Part shown: in pieces, positions 33,936 through 43,800 of the stretch
Layout: the number at the start of each line of letters is the position of its first letter
Numbering within the stretch: the stretch's first letter is position 1
From: Girardinichthys multiradiatus
Lineage: Eukaryota; Chordata; Actinopteri; Cyprinodontiformes; Goodeidae
NCBI RefSeq assembly: GCF_021462225.1
Contig: NC_061816.1
Coordinates: 6,978,119 to 7,042,118 of the forward strand
Reading direction: 5' to 3'
DNA length: 64,000 bases
Made by a program: the position numbers and the translations under genes
Notes under the pieces: generated by a model
What the model saw: only the letters and a program-made list of their open reading frames with translations
The model's database searches: none
Told to the model about the DNA's origin: nothing

Positions 33936-35304
33936 CAGAAATGCAAAATGACAGATAAGATGCTCTAATACAGCCCACTGTAGACAGTTTTAATCTAATT
34001 TTGACTCAAATCAGTTTATCTCGGTCCTCAGAAAACATAAGAAAATTGATTTAGATAAAGAAATTCACAAAAATTGTTTTTTATTAAAGGAGAAGCAAAA
34101 ACTCCCCTTGAAGCATGCTTGGGATTAAGATTGTAGAGGAAGGCTCTACAAAGCAGCAGCAAGCTATCATGCGCAGCACCATCTGCTGCCCAAATACCTC
34201 CATTACAACCCGTCCCCAGATAACAAGCTCAAAGAGCCCTGCAGCAGTTCACTGTGAAATCATATCACTGTGTCAAGTTTCACAACACTAGTTTGAGAGA
34301 GGGTTAAGCCTTAATTAGCATGAATTCGTTATGAAGTCGTGTCTAAAAAGGCCTCGCTCCCCCCTGATACTTCTCATTTTCCCTCAACCCCCCTTTCTTC
34401 TTCTTTTTTCCTCTCCTGCTCTCCTTTCACTTTACATTCACCCCGTTTCCCTCCCTCTGCCGCAGCATGCAGGGTGTCGTTCTTCCACTGCTCCCATCCA
34501 TTCGCTCCCATCTGCATCTCCCCTTTAAAGGCCCGAGATCTAAATGGGAGCGGATCGCCTCCCTCGCCGTCGTTTCATTAGTGGCAATTAGAAAGCCGGT
34601 ACTGCATCGTCCCATAAGACTCGAACCGGTGGGGGAGTAGAGTCGAGGCACGGGGCCGCTTTAGCTCATTGAGATGAAGTATGGATGACAACGCTTTCAT
34701 CAAATGGGCAACAATTCCTCGCCGACATATTTGAGCCGAGTGTCGGAGGTACCATTCTGACAATTACGACAATTAACACTGTCAAAATAAAGCCATTAGC
34801 TTAGCGAGAGGGCAAACCGATGCACTTAATTACAGGGTTTTCTGTCAGAATGGATTCCCTTCAGACTCTTTATGAATTAGAAAAGGAAGAAGCTGAGAAT
34901 ATGGCGAGGGTCTGGGTGGAAGAGCCCACATCTGCTGCCACAGCACATCTTTCTTCAGGTCGATGGATGTTGGAACTGAAAATCAGCACATTTGCAGTGA
35001 CCTCACACCCCTACATATCGACATTTCGTCATTTCTACGACGGTTTGTCAACATCCGAAGCCGATCTTACAGATCAGGAAGTTATCCTTTAGTTTTAAGC
35101 AATATTTTACTCTGCAGATTAAGTATTTGGAATCAGTTGTGTCATTTGTGTTGTTGGAAAATGTGTTATATGAATAACTGCAATCTCATCTTGAATATAA
35201 TTGTATTTTTGAGCAGTAGCACATAGCACAGAAACAGGTTTTTTAACTGTTTTTAATGTCTTGCATTGTATTAATGTTGCTTTAATTCTTTTAGACGGAC
35301 GTGT
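33936..35304. other. Single-copy DNA with a strong enhancer-like island at ~34540-34850
   Basis: No gene is visible. 34540-34850 is GC-balanced, repeat-free, and rich in ATTA/TAAT-type sites (gtttcattagtggcaattag, gacaattacgacaattaaca, gcacttaattacagggtttt). 34290-34330 has 'gccttaattagcatgaattc'. The plus-strand frame at 34820-35092 begins in this island but shows no protein-like pattern. This is the most enhancer-like part of the window by texture. Confidence 0.4.
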
Positions 35305-35535
35305 GAGGTTGTAGGGGCCTAGCGCTGGAATGGTTTCAGTCTTATTTGTCAAACAGGATCGTCTCAATTCGTCTGGACAGCATTTTTTAATCAGCTTCCC
35401 CCTTGGCTGTGGAGCATCTCAGGATTTCGTTTTAGGCCTCATGCTATTTTCTTTGTATTTGCTACCATAGGGATCTTTAATCAGAAAACACAAAGTATTC
35501 TTACACTGCTGTGTTGACGACTTACAGAAATACAC
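35305..35535 (+). pseudogene. LINE reverse-transcriptase remnant (L2-like)
   Basis: In the plus frames LALEWFQSYLSNRIVSIRLDS (about 35319-35381) is followed by GCGASQDFVLGLMLFSLYLLP (about 35408-35470), a stop, then GSLIRKHKVFLHCCVDDLQKY. These correspond to the WF-x-SYL, CGVPQGSVLGP-LF and YADDTQ-Y motifs of L2/CR1-type reverse transcriptases. The catalytic YADD reads CVDD. Frameshift and stop show it is dead. The Tc1 element at 35763 lies 230 bp downstream. Confidence 0.7.
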
Positions 35536-35762
35536 TCCTTGCCCACCTTATCAGGCATCATTCATGATGTGCTTCCAAACATAAGTCAGTTAAGTTTCTT
35601 ATTGCAATTTATTTTTATTGCATTTAATACATGGCTTTCATCATCTTTTTGGCCACTCTAATACAAAATCTTTTTTATTGAAGACTCAGCGTCGATTAAA
35701 ACATAAATCAGCCAGGAATTCTCATTGCCCTCCAGGTATTTAGTTTGCTGTATTTTGATATA

Positions 35763-35793
35763 CAGGGGTTGTACAATGAAACTGAAACACCTG
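35763..35793. repeat. Left terminal inverted repeat
   Basis: The repeat begins CAGGGGTTGTACAATG and ends ACACCTG, 31 bp. It matches the right repeat except at position 10 (T versus G). Confidence 0.9.
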
Positions 35794-35814
35794 GTTTTAG
35801 ACCACAATAATTTA

Positions 35815-36819
35815 TTAGTATGGTGTAGGGCCTCCTTTTGCGGCCAATACAGCGTCAATTCGTCTTGGGAATGACATATACAAGTCCTGCACAGTGGTCA
35901 GAGGGATTTTAAGCTATTCTTCTTGCAGGATAGTGGCCAGGTCACTACGTGATACTGGTGGAGGAAAACGTTTCCTGACTCGCTCCTCCAAAACACCCCA
36001 AAGTGGCTCAATAATATTTAGATCTGGTGACTGTGCAGGCCATGGGAGATGTTCAACTTCACTTTCATGTTCATCAAACCAATCTTTCACCAGTCTTGCT
36101 GTGTGTATTGGTGCATTGTCATCCTGATACACAGCACCGCCTTCAGGATACAATGTTTGAACCATTGGATGCACATGGTCCTCAAGAATGGTTCGGTAGT
36201 CCTTGGCAGTGACGCGCCCATCTAGCACAAGTATTGGGCCAAGAGAATGCCATGATATGGCAGCCCAAACCATCACTGATCCACCCCCATGCTTCACTCT
36301 GGGCATGCAACAGTCTGGGTGGTACGCTTCTTTGGGTCTTCTCCACACCGTAACTCTCCCGGATGTGGGGAAAACAGTAAAGGTGGACTCATCAGAGAAC
36401 AATACATGTTTCATATTGTCCACAGCCCAAGATTTGTGCTCCTTGCACCATTGAAACCGACGTTTAGCATTGGCATGAGTGACCAAAGGTTTGGCTATAG
36501 CAGCCCGGCCGTGTATATTGACTCTGTGGAGCTCCTGACGGACAGTTCTGGTGGAAACAGGAGAGTTGAGGTGCACATTTAATTCTGCCGTGATTTGGGC
36601 AGCCGTGGTTTTATGTTTTTTGGATACAATCCGGGTTAGCACCCAAACATCCCTTTCAGACAGCTTCCTCTTGCGTCCACAGTTAATCCTGTTGGATGTG
36701 GTTCGTCCTTCTTGGTGGTATGCTGACATTACCCTGGATACCGTGGCTCTTGATACATCACAAAGACTTGCTGTCTTGGTCACAGATGCGCCAGCATACC
36801 CTGCTAATTGAACCTTCAC
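35815..36819 (-). pseudogene. Tc1-like transposase (DD36E), one internal stop
   Basis: The open part runs 301 codons from 36819 to a TAG at 35916-35914. The frame then continues 32 codons (ending GGPTPY) to the TAA at 35817-35815. Relative to related transposases, whose C-terminus reads EEW-x-IP, the TAG replaces the Trp codon. Domains in order: helix-turn-helix (about residues 10-37, ASVTKTASLCDVSRATVSRV), a GRKRK basic motif (48-52), a second DNA-binding part, and the catalytic core with FSDES (Asp143), YQDDNAPIHT (Asp234) and SPDLNIIEPLW (Glu271). Asp234 and Glu271 are separated by 36 residues, not the usual 34. The open part starts at a GTG codon, with an in-frame TAA four codons further upstream, so the N-terminus also looks damaged. 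The intact enzyme would cut and paste the element at TA sites. Confidence 0.85.
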
Positions 36820-36908
36820 ATTCTGCTCTTACTGGTGCAATGTGCAATCAATGAAGACTGGCTACCAGGCTGGTCCAATTTAGCCATGAAACCTCCCACA
36901 CTAAATGA

Positions 36909-36939
36909 CAGGTGTTTCAGTTTCATTGTCCAACCCCTG
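36909..36939. repeat. Right terminal inverted repeat
   Basis: The reverse complement begins CAGGGGTTGGACAATG and ends ACACCTG. Confidence 0.9.
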
Positions 36940-36941
36940 TA

Positions 36942-38015
36942 TATTTATTTATTAAAAGGAATTTATAAACACCGTCCTCTGTTATAGTGCATGTTTGTCC
37001 ATCCAGAGCTTCTGATTTCCAGATGCAGGAATCGTAAAATTGTTTTAACAAATTTCTTGAATTAAAATCTGTGTTGTCCTGATTTATTTCTCTTCTTTTC
37101 CAAGGCAAAGCATCTGATCTCTTCACTAACATGGCATCTGAGAGTCCATAACTCCTCCATTGTTTGAAGGGACAATCTTGCACCTGTTTCTTTACCATGA
37201 ACAAAAAAACAAAATGAGCCAGGCTTCCAGACTCGGAGAGAGCAGTTTATATGAACAGAAGGGAAGAGTGAAACACTACTGATCCGTGAAGTGCAGATAG
37301 AGGTGGCCTCCTGCCAGTTATAAATTGAAATAAACTATAAAACAATGTAAAATTGAGTTTTGTCACCTTTAAAATATGCAGCACGGTGCATCTGTCTGCA
37401 GATGCTCTAGGGGGACGCTGTTCAACTTTGACGCGCCGATGTGAAAATACAATTACACAATCTCGAGGGAAACCCTGGCCTGTCACATTACATTTACCTT
37501 AGGTTAAGGGGAACATCTACTTGCTTCTGCTCATCTCTCCATCCATCCATCAAGCCAACATCTTCTCTAAGTAGATGAGGTCACTCTTTCACAGCTCGGG
37601 TGCCTGCGAAGCAGCAAAACCAGATCAGTATAAGTGACTATCTGAGGTTGTTTTATGGCATGCACCTGTTTTCAGACATCCAAAAGCAAATCAAAATCAC
37701 ATTTCAGTGAGCCTGGTTCCCCGTGGGAATCATACAGTGGGATTAGTGTCATGCATGTGATCCAGAGAGGGTTGGAGTCCGTGTTATTTGAGTCAGAACT
37801 GACCAATGTTTGCATTTTGAGATGGATGAGCGGAGACGGTACTGTCCTGCAGCGATAACGCCGACCAGATTCAGCATCACTTCCTGTATGATTTTTCTTT
37901 TTGTTGCTTTAGACAATAAGATTATTTAAATCTTTTGTATCACTAAACATATTAAGTATATGAGTTATTGTGGTACAAACTTCTAAATGTTTGTATAATT
38001 GTTGTTTATTCAAAG
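36942..38015. other. Single-copy intergenic DNA
   Basis: No gene or transposon recognised. A GC-balanced stretch at 37360-37480 and a tccatccatccat run at 37535-37552 are the only local features. Confidence 0.45.
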
Positions 38016-38760
38016 GTTTTCATACACTGAGATTACGATGCCTTTAAACAATGGCTCTGCAAGCTTCTGATTGGTAAATTCAAAACATCTGAGTTAAATG
38101 GAGTAACATCTGTGGATGTTTTTTAATGCAACACTTCAAATACTCGTGTGACATTATCAGCATAATAAGCCAGAGTATCAGGAAGAGAAATCTGGTTCAT
38201 CCTTGGGTACAATCTCCAAATACCTGAAGGTGCAACGTTCATCTGTTCAAACAACTGTATGCAGGTATAAACACCATGTGAATGTTCAGCCATCATATTG
38301 TTCAGGAAGGAGATGCTTTCTGTGTCCCAGAGATTAATGGGTTTCGGTGAGAAATGTGAAAAATCAGGCCCAGAACAAAAGCCGAAGACCTTTTTGACAG
38401 TAAAACAGGTCCTGTACCGGCATGGACTGAAAGGCCACTTTGATAGAAAGAGGTAATTAGTCCAATCACAAAGCCAGATTACTTTTTGCATATGCAATTA
38501 AGGACAAATACCTTAGGTTTTGGAGTCGTGTCCTGTGGTCTGATGGAACTAAAATTGTTTGGCCAAAATGATCATTCCTACATGTGAAGAAAAAGGGAAT
38601 AAGTTTGCAAACCAGAGAACGCTTTCGTACCCCAGTTGCAGGACGCAATGATGCACTTCACAAAATAGATGGCATCATGAGGAAACAACATTATGTGGAA
38701 ACATTGAAGGAACATCTAAAAACATCAGCCAGGAACCTAAAGCTTAGGCTTCTAAAATGT
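38016..38760 (+). mobile_element. Degenerate Sleeping Beauty-type Tc1 transposon
   Basis: From 38016 the text follows a salmonid/Sleeping Beauty-type element. First come the inner direct repeat and adjacent sequence ('ttttcatacactgagattac', gatgcctttaaacaatgg, gcaagcttctgattggtaaa) and the 5' UTR (acatctgtggatgttttt). A transposase start part follows with SGSSLGTISKYLKV-x-RSSVQT (about 38192-38250) and YCSGRR. The first catalytic region reads LWSDGTKI in place of LWSDETKI (about 38535-38558), followed by DALHKIDGIM (about 38651-38680). The outer terminal repeat and the C-terminal third are missing. Indels break every domain. Confidence 0.75.
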
Positions 38761-40189
38761 ATAACTATTGGCGCCATTAGCTAGCTTAATTAGCTGCTAG
38801 TTTGACACCTCCATATAAACTTCACTCCAACTTCCAAACTCTCAGATTTCTGTGACAGCTGTCAGTTGCATAGCAATACACTTTACTTTTTGACCCTTTG
38901 TTCCTTGCAGAAATCAGCATTTGTTACTCCTTTCACAAAAGTAAAGATATTAGCAATATATTTGCTTGCAGAAAAATTAAACATTACTGGTTTTTATTGA
39001 TAATTTTTAATTCAATAAGTCATATTTTACTTTTCATTATTTTCTTTTTTAAACCTAGAAAAAATACCTACTAAGAGCAGAAAGTTCATTTTAAATCAGT
39101 GTAAAACAGATAAAAGTTTTAGTCTTGGTCATAATCATGCTAATTAAATATAACTAAGTTCAGACAAACTGAATTAAATAAAGAATCTTTCCTGCTCAGT
39201 AGAAAATACCTCATATTTCAGTTCAAATTATGTTTATCATTCAATTTCTGCAATCTTATTTCCTGAAATAATCTCCATCTTGGGCAAAATCAGTGAGTCT
39301 GTAAATCAGAGCACTTTGAGACGCAGGGATCGCTGTTGCTGCCGGTGTTTCTCTTCATTTTCGTTTTTTATCAAAAGAGGAAGCTGATGAGTCCCTTCAG
39401 ATAAGGGTAGAAGCCCTTCGCTTAAAGCATCAACTTATTAAATGAATATGTTCTCCATCACACCAAACGCTTTATTGTATCTCTCAGGGATACAAAATGC
39501 AATTTGTATCATTTTTGCGCCGCGCATCAAAAGAAAGTAGGCCGAGCATGGTGACTCACAGCACCAAGAAGACGTTCTGTTTCCAATCGAAGGAAATCAA
39601 ATCTGCGCTCTGGTTCTTCTTTTCTTTGTAGATCTCCGTTTGCTTGATAAGGCTGCGAGCAGTGACGGTAAATGGGTGGATAAGTTGAGATGGAAACAGT
39701 GACACAGCCAGTCTGTCGGCTCATGGGCTGTCAGCTTATCAATAAATGACATCATCTGGCCCCTGGACGTCTTTCTGCCTGTCACATTGGCGCACAAATT
39801 AAAGAAAAAAAAGGAAAGAACAGAAAAAGTGATGTTTATTCTCCCCCATTAGGAGTCACGGGGTAAAGTAACGCTGGGGACAGTTTTTCTCCGAGAGAAA
39901 AACTTTATAGTAGACAGAATGTCCGTCTAATAAACACACTGAACTATAAAAACAAGAGTTAAAGACTGGGTTTAAAAGCAGCTGAGATAACATTACCGGT
40001 ATGCCATACTTTGCTTTGTTCAGTATCCTCAACGGGTACACCTGTCACCAGGAGGCAAACAAACATGCAAGAGTGAAGACTTCAGCTCATCTCAAAGATT
40101 ACAACACACTTTACGTTCTCTGACTGAGGTTGTGTGGAGTAGTTTTAAGCAGTCAGTAACTTAGGTACTTCCTAGACAGATATAACACC
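38761..40189. other. Single-copy DNA with an enhancer-like island at ~39530-39790
   Basis: No gene is visible. 39530-39790 is GC-balanced and repeat-free, with 'gctgtcagcttatcaataaa' near 39726. 38900-39250 is AT-rich. Confidence 0.4.
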
Positions 40190-40392
40190 ATGCACATGCA
40201 CAATCCCAAGGGAAATTTGGGGTGACCGATTAACCATACATACACTTTTGGACTGTGGGAGGCAGCCAGAGTGCCCAGAGAGGACTTACTCATGCTCCAG
40301 GGTAATATGGAAACACCATGCGGAAAGAACACTGGCTGAGAATTGAAACCAGGGCCTTGTTGCTGCAAGACAGCTGCACTAACAACTCATAC
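40190..40392 (-). mobile_element. tRNA-derived SINE (family 2), cut by the solo LTR
   Basis: The plus-strand text 'ggggtgaccgattaaccata', 'ttttggactgtgggaggcag' and 'aacaccatgcggaaagaaca' is a well-known fish SINE body. Its tRNA-like head on the minus strand carries B-box-like GGTTTCAATTC (plus strand gaattgaaacc at 40341-40351). The head stops exactly where the LTR begins at 40393, so the LTR inserted at or in the 5' end of the SINE. Confidence 0.65.
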
Positions 40393-41368
40393 TGTCGCTT
40401 TCTGTGGTTTAGAGTGACCAAGGCGCAGACAAGAGCTTGGCAGCAGCATGTTGTAAAAATCTTCAGTTGTTTATTTTTAACAAGGTTTTCAAAAACGAAG
40501 CAAGAATACTGCAGGTACAATCCATAACTCGAAAATCAAAAACTTACTGAAGTAGACTCTGCAGGAAAAATGGTTACACATAGAGGCATAGTCGAAGGTA
40601 ATGAACGGGGATTCAAACGGAAGGAACCAGCGAGGAACAAACAAGCACAGAGAGCTTATGAACAGAGGGAAGTGGAGTATGGACCAATGAGAATGAGAGA
40701 TAGGAAATCAGGGGAGATGAAATTCAGGCGTGGACCAGGCTGTAGAGAACTGAGGGAAAGTGAATAGTTGCTAAGGTGACAAGGCTAGAAACAAAACGAA
40801 ACACGAGAGCTAAATCATAACATAAATCCAGAGTGGAAAACATGAGGGAAGCTAGACAATAACATAACCAAAGGAACCTGACTACAAAAACAAAACTATA
40901 AATAACAAGACTCAGGGAAAACAGATCAAAGCAAAACTATGGACAAAGATAATAAACCAAAAGAGACATAAGAACCTAGAATAATCATTAACTAAAGCAA
41001 ACTGAGAAACTAAAGGGAATAGAAGAAACACCAAAACCTAATAATGAACAAAGAACCCATAAAGGAACCCTGACTGTAAATAAACAAAACCTAAACCACA
41101 GAAAGAGAACCAGGACTAAAAGGGAAACTAAACTAGAAACTACAAGAAAAGACAAGGAAACTAGAATACAACAAACATAATAATAGTCATAATCATAAGA
41201 AAACCATAACAAGTAATAGAAAAGAAACCACTAAAGGAACTAGGAGCGAATGGAGAGAAAACAACAAACACTAGGAGGCAGGAAATAAACAAACAACCAT
41301 GACTACAAAACCAAGCTAAAGTTAAAACATAGAACCACAACAAAGTCCAAAGATGTCGCCTCACGACA
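40393..41368 (-). mobile_element. Solo LTR, second copy, imperfect TSD CATAC/CATGC
   Basis: It is the same family and orientation as 22609-23506. Shared segments include 'gcagacaagagcttggcagc' at the left end, the AATAAA signal (40475-40470 minus), 'aacaccaaaacctaataatg'-like middle parts and 'acaaagtccaaagatgtcgc' at the right end. The ends are TGTCG and CGACA. Five bases outside are catac (40388-40392) and catgc (41369-41373), one mismatch. No internal coding region is attached. The plus strand is A-rich throughout, and frames in it are not genes. Confidence 0.75.
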
Positions 41369-41373
41369 CATGC

Positions 41374-43110
41374 AGCCTTTACCCTACTAATCGAAGACAA
41401 CATGTCTACTTTAAACTAGGATAATCCATTAAATTCCTCCCTATTTCCCTAAACTGAGACTGTTGTTTACCAAGGAAGAAATCAGCCATACTTTTGATAA
41501 TTAATGCATCCTTATCATTAGTGCAAACAAATTTACAGCTGCCTAAACCTTAGTGTGGACCAAAAGCTGTATGTGACAACCAGATTGGAAAAAATGGATT
41601 ACAAATAGCTCAAAGCATCAGAAATGCTAATACTGAGTCCTTTATCGGAAAGGATGCCTAAACATCTCTTTTAATAACTTTCAGTCCCACTAGAGTCAGA
41701 GTCCCTGTTTTAAAAAAAGAGTTCTGGGTCAAGCACATTCCTATCCATTCAGTACCTCTGCAATAAAAGCACTGTTAAACTGATCTGAATGCATGAAAAA
41801 AATCTAACTCCTACAATAGAAAACAGGTAAGATGGTTGGAGGACTTGACATTCTTGCTTTTTGTTGCTGTATGGTGAAAAACTGCCCCTGCTTGCTGTTA
41901 TTGTTGGCATTAATTTTGAGCTGATATAAAGAACTCCATGACTAACCACCAGCCTGGACAGAAGGCTACATCCCCTTTTCACAAACAAAAATACTTTTGT
42001 GTTTTTTTGTTAGGATTTGGCAATTGTGTTTCATCTGTCATCAATCGTAAAGCATCATACTTGGTTCATTGTGATAGTGGGAACTTTTTCCATCCAATGT
42101 GATTTAGGTGATAATATCAAACCGATGATATCAGTTGGTACACTAGGTCCCTTCCTCCGGGTGTAATGATGTCTACAAAAATTGTAAAAAAGCAATAGCT
42201 GCAGGTTAGTAGCAGCAGGAACAACGCTGCAGTTGTATTTCTTTTATGCTGTGATTATAAAGCAAACAATATTGCATTTTATTTAAAAGCTAAACAAAAC
42301 AAAGAGACTTTCTTTCTCCATTGATATAATCAAGGGAAAAGTAAATGTTAAGAACAAATGTTCATTTACATTCATCACAATGTAAACTAGAGCTTTTTCC
42401 ATCATGCAGCAATTATATTTCAAAAAGTTAAATGAGTGTAAACGTAAAGCCTTTGTAGCTGCAAACTTGTTTTCTGAGCCATGCCGAAGATGGCCGAGCT
42501 CATTAGCTGTCAGCTGACAGCCTGTACGGCCGAGTGTTTGCTGCTTCTTTTTAATGTATCTCTGAAAACAGCAGGAGTCCGACTGTGAGCAAACCTGTGG
42601 CAAATTACACAGTGGGAGGCTTCTCCTCTCTGTGACTAACTTGTGTGAATTTTGACAGAAACTGGGGGAAATGATAAAAATAAAGCTGGTGTGATATCCT
42701 TTGAATTAAATTAGTCAAATACAGAAGAGTGAGCTGGACAAACAAGTTGGGATTTTGCTTCAGAACACTTTTAATATGAAGGGATGATAAGTTGTTTAAA
42801 GCAAAGCACTTAAAGGGAGACATGTTTGGCTTAAACATGAATACATAAGAGTAAAAGTAAAATGAAGGCATTAAAAGGAAAAAAATTATACTTTGTGACC
42901 TCTTCTTATCTATTCATCAGAATGTCTCATGTGGGACGAATGTCTGTGCTGCTTTAATGGCTGTGCTCTGAGTAGCTGTTAACATGAGCAGCTGTTAGTT
43001 TGAGTATGTATTAGCCTCGTTCATTTCAATACAATAACAAAAAAATTGATTATTAAACTCAAAGGCGTATTAAGTGTTATAACTTTTTTGCCTTTATTTT
43101 TTTATTATTT
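41374..43110. other. Intergenic DNA, mostly single copy
   Basis: No gene is visible. Around 42965-43015 a few units of the GTTAGCTTGAGTAGC-type minisatellite appear ahead of the main array. Confidence 0.45.
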
Positions 43111-43262
43111 GACAGTTAGCTGACAGAAAAGGGGTGGAAAGAGGGGGAAGACATGCAGCAAAGGTCAATGTGACGGGACTCTAACTCCTTGACGGCCTGC
43201 GTGAAGGACTAAGACCTCTGAACACAGGTAGCGTGTTTTACCCCGTGTCACCACCTCGTCCT
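43111..43262 (-). mobile_element. tRNA-derived SINE copy (family 1)
   Basis: It has the same core as 6563-6706 and 46735-46882: 'gaagacatgcagcaaaggtc' then a tRNA-like head reading leftward. The B-box is strongly diverged. Confidence 0.6.
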
Positions 43263-43429
43263 GGGCGCTCTGACTGTTAAGTTTTAATCGAAAAGACAGC
43301 CTGCCTCTGTGAATGCTGTTTTTTGAAAATAGCACTCTGTAGTGGCGACCTGTAGGTAATATTAAAAGTAAAAATCTATCAATCATTCTTCTTTGAACAA
43401 TCATGCTTCAGCGCAGTCCCCAGATCAGA

Positions 43430-43800
43430 GTCGAGTTCCCAGTAGCTAGAATAGCTGATAGCGCAAGTTCAACTAGGCAATTGTTAACTTGAGAAGCCGT
43501 CAGTTTGAGCTTGAACAATAGCTAGCTAACTTGAGTTGCAATTGGCCTGAGATGAGTAGTTAGACTAAATAGAGTAAGCTTGAGTAGCCTTTATCCTGAG
43601 ATGTCATTATCTTGACTAGCTATTAACTTGAGTAGTTGTTACTCTTTTTATCTGTTAGCTTGAATAGCTACTAGTTTAAGTAGTTGCTAGCATTTGTAGC
43701 TGCAAACTAAAGCAGACATTAGCTTGAATAGCTGTTAGCTTGTGTCGCCATTTGGTTAAGTGGCTGTTAGCTTTGGTAACTGTTAGCTTGACCCCTTAAT
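43430..43800. repeat. Degenerate ~15-bp minisatellite (GTTAGCTTGAGTAGC-like), array 1
   Basis: Variants of tgttagcttgagtagc, tattaacttgagtagt and tgctagcatttgtagc follow at about 15-bp spacing. The same unit forms the larger array at 46960-47790. Confidence 0.75.

Larger units (their letters stand above)
35763..36939 (-). mobile_element. Tc1-like DNA transposon, near-complete, DD36E type
   Basis: The 1,177-bp element is bounded by TA at 35761-35762 and TA at 36940-36941, the usual Tc1/mariner target duplication. It has 31-bp terminal inverted repeats with one mismatch and one transposase gene on the minus strand. It is by far the best-preserved mobile element in the window. The left and right flanks are AT-rich DNA that would join cleanly as 'tattttgatatatttattt' without it. 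Confidence 0.9.

Noticed and set aside
34820..35092. Possible exon beginning at the ATG at 34820
   Set aside because: The frame overlaps an ATTA-rich noncoding-type island and shows no family resemblance or splice context.
36203..36811. Plus-strand frames of 83-97 codons
   Set aside because: They are antisense shadows of the DD36E transposase.
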